A stretch of 64,000 nt of DNA from Cladobotryum mycophilum (Eukaryota; Ascomycota; Sordariomycetes; Hypocreales; Hypocreaceae): NCBI GenBank assembly GCA_036429605.1, contig JAVFKD010000004.1:1984001-2048000 (forward strand), given 5' to 3'. The position numbers and the translations under genes are program-made. Positions 57,414-64,000 of this stretch are shown here, piece by piece; position 1 is the first letter of the stretch; each line of letters begins with the position of its first letter. The notes under the pieces were generated by a model. It was not told where the DNA came from. It searched no databases and was given only the letters and a program-made list of their open reading frames with translations.

Positions 57414-59109
57414 GGATGGCGTTTTCGCGGAACTTGGCTTTCCAATGGGCGATGATTGGGCTGCCTCCCTCGTGGCGGCTCTGACTAGCTCGTTCAGCTG
57501 GCTGGAAGTGGTGCCAACAGAGCTCCTCACACTCCTCACACTGACTCCTCACTGGACTCCTCCTCACTGGGACTCCTCACACACACTACCTTACTCCTCT
57601 TCTCTCTTCCCCTTGCGGCAGTGGGGGCGACACGACGGGCGGCGGGCGCAAAGTCGTGTTCGACAGGAGAAACGGCGGGGGCAGTGAGGGAGGGAGTGAG
57701 TGGGCAGCAGGGCAACGAATAAGAATGAAGGGAATGGATAGCCTGGTTTCCTGCTAGGAGATATTCAGGTTCTCAATGAATCAAACTGTGAATGAGACGG
57801 CTAAACCGTTGAGCCCATCGTTGGTTAGGACGAGAATGGTTTGTGTGCGTGTGTGTGTCTTTTTCGGAGTTTTAATTAGGAAAAATCTTTTCTTCGGAGT
57901 TTGCTGGGCATTTAAATCTGGCCAAAATTCGACAAAAATAAATTGTGCCATGTCTCGCAATTTTTTCTCCTGGGGGCCCCCTTCCAGGGCTCTTCCCAAG
58001 GGCTTGTCAGCGTCCCTGTCCCTACCCTTCCAGGCCACTCAGGACATCTGAAGGCTACCCCATGGGGAAGAGCATGACCTGGAATTGATCTTAGCGTCCA
58101 TCCAAGGCCATCCAGGGCTCGGTAAAGGACGGAAAAATAGGCACACAAACGGAGAAATGAGGCTCGTCGGTGAAAAAAGGGATCACCCCCCCCTGGATTG
58201 CGCCTGAGGGCCAAGGAGAAGCTAGTCTGAGTGTGCGTGAGCGTGTCCGCCTAACAAGCAAAACATCCATCACCACCACCAACACGTTTTTCTTACAAAG
58301 GCCCTTGGATCGACGCCAACTGGACGCCCGGAGAATTATCTATCCAACATTTCTCCTACGGTGAATTGACTCAGGGGAGAGATGGGCAATCGACCGACTC
58401 CAACGCCACGGACGGCAATAACGCGTACCATCCAGGCGGTACACCCCCAAACCTGGAACCTGGAGAACAAAGGGACCCCGGGGAGCCACTCATCCTCCTC
58501 TCCCCTCTCCTCCCTCGCCTCGGTCTAGTTTGAGATACGAAGGGAGGGGAGGGGAGGGGGTGTCCGGACAATAGCAAACAAAAGCCAAGACCAAGAAAAG
58601 CAGAGGAGGAAGAGGAGTAGAGGAGGAATACTCCGTAGAGGAATGAAGCATGTGTCATTCAATAGGTATTACCTACCTATTATTGATTGACCCCGAGTCG
58701 ATCGAATCCAATGGAACAACTATGGAGTAAATGCAGATGCAGATGCAAAGGCAAATCCAATTCCCTTGGAAATCCAATTCCCCAAGCTCAAGCCCAAGCC
58801 TAAGCCACCACCAACCCCCCACCAAAGGCGACCGAAAAGAGTACAGACCATCACGAGGCGATCAATGCTGTATTGGACATGTATAAAATCATGGCCTTAT
58901 CAATGTTGGGGGCGGCCGTCATGTCTTGCCGCCCCCTCAACAGCCTCTCCCCCTCCGTCCACGGAGTTCGTCCCTTTTATTAGTCTAATACTAGTATCGC
59001 GCCTTATAAACTAACCTCTTTTCTGTTTCAACATTACATTCGGAGACAAACACAGACAGACATACAGACAGACGGACAGAAACAAGAAAAAAACGACAAA
59101 ACAGTTGTT
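57414..59109. other. Divergent promoter region of transporter and beta-glucosidase genes
   Basis: 1.7 kb. It has ACTCCTCAC-like tandem repeats at about 57530-57595 just upstream of the transporter start, and GGGGA runs at about 58538-58560. No gene is supported. Shared sites for co-regulation would be expected here. Confidence 0.55.
59005..59010 (+). promoter_or_regulatory. TATA box of the beta-glucosidase gene
   Basis: TATAAA 105 bases before the ATG at 59110, a normal spacing for fungal genes. A second TATAAAA lies at 58882-58888. Confidence 0.5.
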
Positions 59110-60688
59110 ATGCCAGAACGTTCAGCTCTACCGGGTGACTTTGAATGGGGGTTCGCGACTGCGGCCTACCAGATCGAGGGTGCCGTCACCGCAGATGGGC
59201 GCGGCAAGTCCATTTGGGATACATACTGTCACCTCGAGCCTACTCGCACCAAGGGTGCCAACGGCGACGTTGCCTGCGACCATTATCACCGATATGAGGA
59301 GGACTTTGACCTGTTGACCAAGTACGGCGCCAAGGCTTACCGCTTCTCCATCTCCTGGTCTCGTATCATCCCCCTCGGAGGCAGAAATGACCCCGTCAGC
59401 GAGGAAGGCATCGCGTTTTATAACAGACTCATCAATTCCCTCCTGAGGCGAGGCATCACTCCCTGGGTCACTCTGTATCACTGGGATCTCCCACAGGAAC
59501 TGCATGATCGCTACGGCGGATGGCTCAATGTGGACGAGATCCAGCTGGATTTTGAGCGGTATGCGCGGCTATGCTTTGAGCGGTTCGGGGATCGCGTGCA
59601 AAACTGGATCACCCTCAACGAGCCGTGGATTCAGGCGATATACGGCTATGCTACCGGCTGCTACGCGCCGGGCAGAAGCAGCATGAATGAGCAATGCGCA
59701 GACGGTGACAGCACTACTGAGCCTTGGACCGTTGGAAAGGCCCAGATCATGAGCCATGCCCGTGCCGCCGCCGCTTATAACAAGGACTTTCGATCATCTC
59801 AAAGAGGCCAAATCGGCATCGCGCTGAATGGCGACTTCTACCTGCCATGGGACCGCAATGATCCGCGCGATGTTGAGGCGGCAGAGAGGCGGATGGAATT
59901 TCACATTGGATGGTTTGCAAACCCGATCTTGTGAGTCTTACTTTTCATTCCGAGGTCGCACTGTCAACCCCAAAAACTGACCATGTCTTCAGCCTCAAGC
60001 AAGATTACCCGCAATCTATGCGAAAACAGCTTGGCAGCCGACTACCAGAATTCACAGCCGCGGACATTGCCATCCTACAACAGGGCGATACCGATTTTTA
60101 CGGCATGAATTACTACACAGCACAGTTTGCTCGCCATCGCGAGGATCCCATCCCCGCGACGGACTTTTTGGGTGGCATCCACGAGCATCACAAGAACAAG
60201 GACGGCGCGCCCGTGGGCGAAGAGAGCGGCATCCACTGGCTCAAATCGTGCCCGGACTTGTTCAGAAAGCATCTGGCCAGGATCTACAAGCTCTACGGGA
60301 AGCCCATCTACATCACCGAGAACGGTTGCCCGTGCCCCGGCGAGGACCAGATGACTTGCGAGGAGGCGGTTAATGACCCTTTCCGCATTCGGTACTTTGA
60401 CTCGCACCTAGACGCCATGTCCAAGGCCATCAACCAGGACGGCGCCGTAGTGAAGGGATACTTTGCCTGGGCACTTCTTGACAACTTGGGTATGCAGTCT
60501 CTCCCCTCCCCCTCGCTTCCATGTTTTATGCAACTAACGACGCGTCAACAGAATGGTCAGATGGATACGGACCTCGCTTCGGCGTCACATACACCGACTA
60601 CAAGACTCTAAAGCGCACGCCAAAGAAATCAGCGCTGGTCCTCAAGAGGATGTTTGCCGAGAGACAGGGGGTAAAGGTGGCTGCATAA
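59110..60688 (+). CDS. Intracellular GH1 beta-glucosidase
   Basis: Exons 59110-59930, 59993-60489 and 60552-60688 join in phase to 484 residues, the usual GH1 length. It is a retaining beta-glucosidase that hydrolyses cellobiose and other beta-glucosides. The acid/base is Glu171 in TLNEPW and the nucleophile is Glu383 in ITENG. The family start FEWGFATAAYQIEGA (with the sugar-binding Gln), the FSISWSRI and YHWDLPQ segments, and the C-terminal EWSDGYGPRFGVTYTDY aglycone-site loop are all present. There is no signal peptide, so it should act in the cytosol on sugar that has been imported. The divergent transporter supports that. It resembles the Trichoderma Cel1A type. Regulation is probably by the adjacent Zn2Cys6 protein or by cellulose-response factors; this is inference. 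Confidence 0.93.
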
Positions 60689-61567
60689 AACGTGTCGACG
60701 TGTTTATCAAGGAGAGGAGAGGAGAGAGAGAGTCCTTTCGTGAAACCGGTCTAACGGAGGAACTCAAAAGATCGGGATAATTATTTTTTTTGTATAACAT
60801 GTATATGAGAGATGTGCTAAATACCCCCGCGAAATAATCAGATACTTATCAATGTTTCCTATTTTCTTCTTCGTACTGTACAGCTTTCGGGATGTATCAA
60901 AAAAGGAGGTCATGTGTGTGTGATGTGTCGTTGGCGATTCGCTGTTGCTGCAAGCCAAAACTATAACATGGCTTGCATGGGATCCCAGCCAATGGCGTTC
61001 TTGATTTATATGTTGACAACCCTCCCCTTTTTGGGGTGGCCACCAATCCCTCCTCCATCGGGGAGTATCGCTCGCGAAGCGCACCAAAAGCATGTCCAGG
61101 ACCATGATTCTCCGAGGGGTGTAGACAAGTACTTCCCTTGTTACAGGATCATCAGGGTTTCGGCTGTGGCTTGCACCGGAAGCAAACAAAAAAGCAAAGA
61201 ACAAAAAAGATGGCATGTCAATGACTAGGGGGTGGAAGGGGGGGAGCATTCTCGGGCTATATATAAAAGTGTGACAGCCTTCTCAAGCCCTTCCGTCAGA
61301 CTTTCTTTGTTTCATTTCAATTTTTTTTGGCAACAGACTTTGATTCCCATCCAACCGGCTTAAAAGCACCTCCTTGCCCATGCATTTCGAACAACATAAA
61401 TATATATATATATATGATTTCATCACCTCCCTCCCTCCAAGAACCCGTGTTATCCCATGCAGAGGGGGAAAAAAGATATAAAAAAAAACACCTCCCTTCC
61501 CTAATGCTATGTACACATTATTCGTTTAAACGCCCTTTCTTCTTCTTTCATTTTTGATTCAAACTTT
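60689..61567. other. Convergent 3' spacer
   Basis: 0.9 kb between the beta-glucosidase stop and the stop of the Zn2Cys6 gene. AT-rich with a (TA)n run at about 61400-61412. No gene is supported. Confidence 0.5.
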
Positions 61568-63691
61568 TCAAGCGACCGTGTTGGAATCACTTCTTAGAGC
61601 GTCAGATGCCTTTGAATCCAGTCTCGTCAAAATATCTAACAGAACGGTGAAATCGCTTCGAGCACGCGTGGCGAGCGGTGAGTCCTGATTGCGATGAATG
61701 ATGGCTAACAAGCTGGCGCCTATAAGTCTAATCTTTTCGACCTATGGTTGGAAAGAAAAGCTCAAGTTAATATGACTTTTCAAAATACGATACGAACGGA
61801 AAAAAGGAGAGAGAGAGAGAGAGAGAGAGTACTCACGTTTGGCTCGCCGTTGGCCTGCAGCGCCCAAAATGGCGCCTCATGCATAACACGCAGCATGTCC
61901 CTCACAATTTCAGATTTTCTAAGGTCCGCATGCTCTACCCCGGGCGCGTAGTACGACAGGTCCTCAAACTTTTGCTCAATCACCATACGCAAGCAGTGGA
62001 GCGTCACCTGAAGATTCGTGGTCTGTATTACAAACTGCTTGGCCTCGGAGGAAGGCATCCCCCGCCGACCGAGGCCATACTAAATGATTGGAGATAGGGT
62101 GGGAGGTCGTCCAGGCACGTGATGAAGCGTACGTAGAGGGAGTCAAGGTTCTGCCTTTCGGCGGGGGTCAGGATGGAGTCGGGGGAGACGTTGGGGCGGT
62201 AGTTTTGCTGTGCCTGGTCTTGGAGGAGGCGTATCTCCAAGAGGAGGTCCGCGGCGGACTGCCAGAGTCGCACGTTGGCATTGAACCCGGCGATGAAGCT
62301 CCTTCTGGGGGGATCCGAGTTGTTGTCCCCGGGAGAGGGCCCTGCAGATTCATCCTCAATACCTGAAGGATATAAAGTGGAGATGCCAGAGTCGAAGCAG
62401 TATTTATGAATGGTGATGGGGCGGTTATTTAGAATGGCAGCAGACTTGTCACCGAGATACAGGATCCAGAAGCATCGGCGACGCAGCTCAGCTTCGATGG
62501 GGTATAGGTTCTTCATAGAAGACTCATCATGCAGATGCATGACCTGCGCCAGCCGGATGGCCTCCCCGAAAATGTGCCAGGAATACTTTGGCTTACCGGC
62601 CGCGTGGAGGCAGTTGGAGTGAAAGTACCGGATCGTGATGGAGTTTGCGTTAGGGCTCTCCAGGTCCGATTCCAGATGCTGGTGGAGGCCGTCGCGCGAG
62701 GCCTGGAGAAAAATGTCGGCGACGGATTCGCCTTCGGGGAAAATGTCCTTGGGCAGCATGAAGGAGGCTTCCGCGCACACGGCCGTGACCAGGATAAATG
62801 TGGAATCGGCCCAGGGAGCCAATCGGCTGCTGCTGCTCCTGAAGCTGTTCGCCTGGGCCATGCTGGGCCACGATTCCGTCATGCTGGACGGGGTACCGGC
62901 GCTCGCGCCGGGGGACATTTGCGCGTGAGGTGAGGCCTCGTTCATACCAGGTAGAGGTTGGGAGAAGATTTGGTTGACGACGTCTCTGATGGCCGGTTCA
63001 TATAGTAAAGGCGTAAGCGGGTAAAGATATTCAAAGAAGAGATCGATGCATCGTCTTATTATGCGGTCAAGGGACTGATTCCTGTTGGTCACGGCCTGCG
63101 ACAGGTTCAGCCATCGCTGACGGGTCGACATGTTTTGCGATGACAGGTTGTTGCTCTCAATAGGTTGTCTAGAGATTTCAGTGTCGATGCCCATGGGATC
63201 ACCTGCATCCCATCCAGCATCGGGAGAGAGTGAAGAGTTGGCAAAGGTAAGTCCCGATGCGGGGCCGGAGCCGGGGAAGCCCAAGCCTTGCTGTTGTTGC
63301 TGCTGCTGCTGTTGCTGCTGTTGTTGTTGTTGCTGCGGAGAGGGGCCTCCGCGAGCGGCTGAGATTGTTGTCGAGTCCGGGACAGGCTGAGTTGCAGCAT
63401 CGCTTCGCTTCCTAGCCTTAGGTCCGCGTCTAGCCAAGGGTAGATCAAAGGTGCACTGCACGTGTGCGTCGCGGCAGTGGGTGCAGCTGTCGACGGCGCT
63501 GAGATACTCACACTTTTTTATTTTGGAAAAAAGATGTTAGGAATTGATATGAGTGAGTGGGTGAGTGAGTGGGTGGGGATGAAATGAGAAAAGATGAGAT
63601 GAGATTGAGATTGAGATGAATATGAACGGAGAATTGTAAACGGGAAAATAGGATGTGGAATATGAGATGTGAGTTATAAGATGAGATGAAT

Positions 63692-63725
<34 letters not shown>

Positions 63726-64000
63726 CATCTTGCAATGATATACTAACCTTTGCCTTTCTTCTTCGACATCGATCGCATGCTCTGCTAACCAATCTGCCTC
63801 GAGGCTGGTGATGAAACGGTGGCCCTCCTCCTCCTCCTCCTCCACCAGTAGGCGGTGGTGCTTGCTGAGGCTGATGTGGAGGTGGAGGCTGATGTGATGA
63901 ATGAGGAGACGTCGGCCCAACAGGAGAGTCGGGCAGGTTGCCGCCGCTGTTATTGCTGCTGCTGCTGCTGTTGCTACCGGCAGGGACCGTGACAGTCCCA
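61568..64000 (-). CDS. Zn2Cys6 transcription factor (5' end outside window), with one apparent frameshift
   Basis: Exons in transcribed order: from beyond 64000 to 63748, then 63512-61837, then 61741-61568. The visible N-terminus is Ser/Asn-, Pro/Gln/His- and Gly-rich. The zinc cluster is ACDRCRRRKAK|CEYLSAVDSC...CRDAHVQC, split by intron 1 before the third Cys, with spacing C-x2-C-x6-C-x8-C-x2-C-x6-C. A basic linker (ARRGPKARKR) and a poly-Gln run follow. The fungal_trans middle homology domain then spans about 330 residues (DLFFEYLYPLTPLLYEP, EAIRLAQVMHLHDE, RRRCFWILYLGDKSAAIL). Exon 2 is one base short of phase. The G5 run (C5 at 62059-62063) is the break; beyond it the protein resumes as MPSSEAKQFVIQTTNLQVTL. 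It lies next to the beta-glucosidase, so it may be the local regulator, but neighbours alone do not prove this. Confidence 0.85.
63290..63340. repeat. CAG/CAA run encoding poly-Gln
   Basis: Mixed CAA and CAG codons encode about 16 glutamines just after the zinc cluster. Mixed codons argue for a selected Gln tract rather than a fresh expansion. Confidence 0.85.

Noticed and set aside
1..64000. Transposons, rRNA, CRISPR arrays, viral genes
   Set aside because: No transposase, integrase, terminal repeats, rRNA core sequence or spaced repeats were seen on either strand.

Overview
The window is nuclear DNA from a filamentous ascomycete, most likely a Sordariomycete (Hypocreales would fit). Genes carry short GT-AG introns with TACTAAC-like branch sites. 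They include fungus-specific families: LaeA-like methyltransferase, Zn2Cys6 regulator, Gcr1-type DNA-binding protein, fungal P450s and a DysF peroxin. There is also an intron-containing tRNA-Leu(CAA). I see no bacterial, viral or complete transposon content, no rRNA and no CRISPR array.

Layout. 1-8.1 kb: a nine-exon LaeA-like methyltransferase, then a 3.7-kb gene-free stretch. 8.1-14.3 kb: a 30-residue split metallothionein gene, a Pex23/Pex30-type peroxin and a four-helix membrane protein with an internal triple repeat. 14.7-23 kb: a single-module A-T-C NRPS-like enzyme facing away from a CYP52-like P450. 24-32.6 kb: tRNA-Leu, an orphan gene, xanthine phosphoribosyltransferase, a mitochondrial oxidoreductase-like protein, a nuclear-type unknown and DPM3. 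34-39.7 kb: an intronless CYP505-like P450 with an odd I-helix, a Gcr1_C protein and an unknown basic protein. 39.7-47.3 kb: almost gene-free. 47.3-53 kb: a BBE-like FAD oxidase, a small unknown and a sugar/polyol transporter. 55.6-64 kb: a lactose/cellodextrin-type transporter, a divergent intracellular GH1 beta-glucosidase and a convergent Zn2Cys6 regulator that runs off the right edge. Together these last three look like a beta-glucoside uptake and hydrolysis locus.

Sequence quality matters when reading this window. In at least six gene models one base is missing from or extra in a homopolymer, and the Gcr1_C gene has two such sites. Exon lengths are off by exactly one at each site and a coherent protein appears once the base is allowed for. 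DPM3, a conserved single-copy gene, is among them, so I read these mainly as assembly or sequencing indels rather than pseudogenes. Affected models are given as genes with the break stated.

The most interesting points are the tiny metallothionein with an extra C-x-C pair and a 16-bp repeated promoter element, the A-T-C enzyme beside a P450, the P450 lacking the I-helix acidic residue, the triple-repeat membrane protein, and the beta-glucoside locus.
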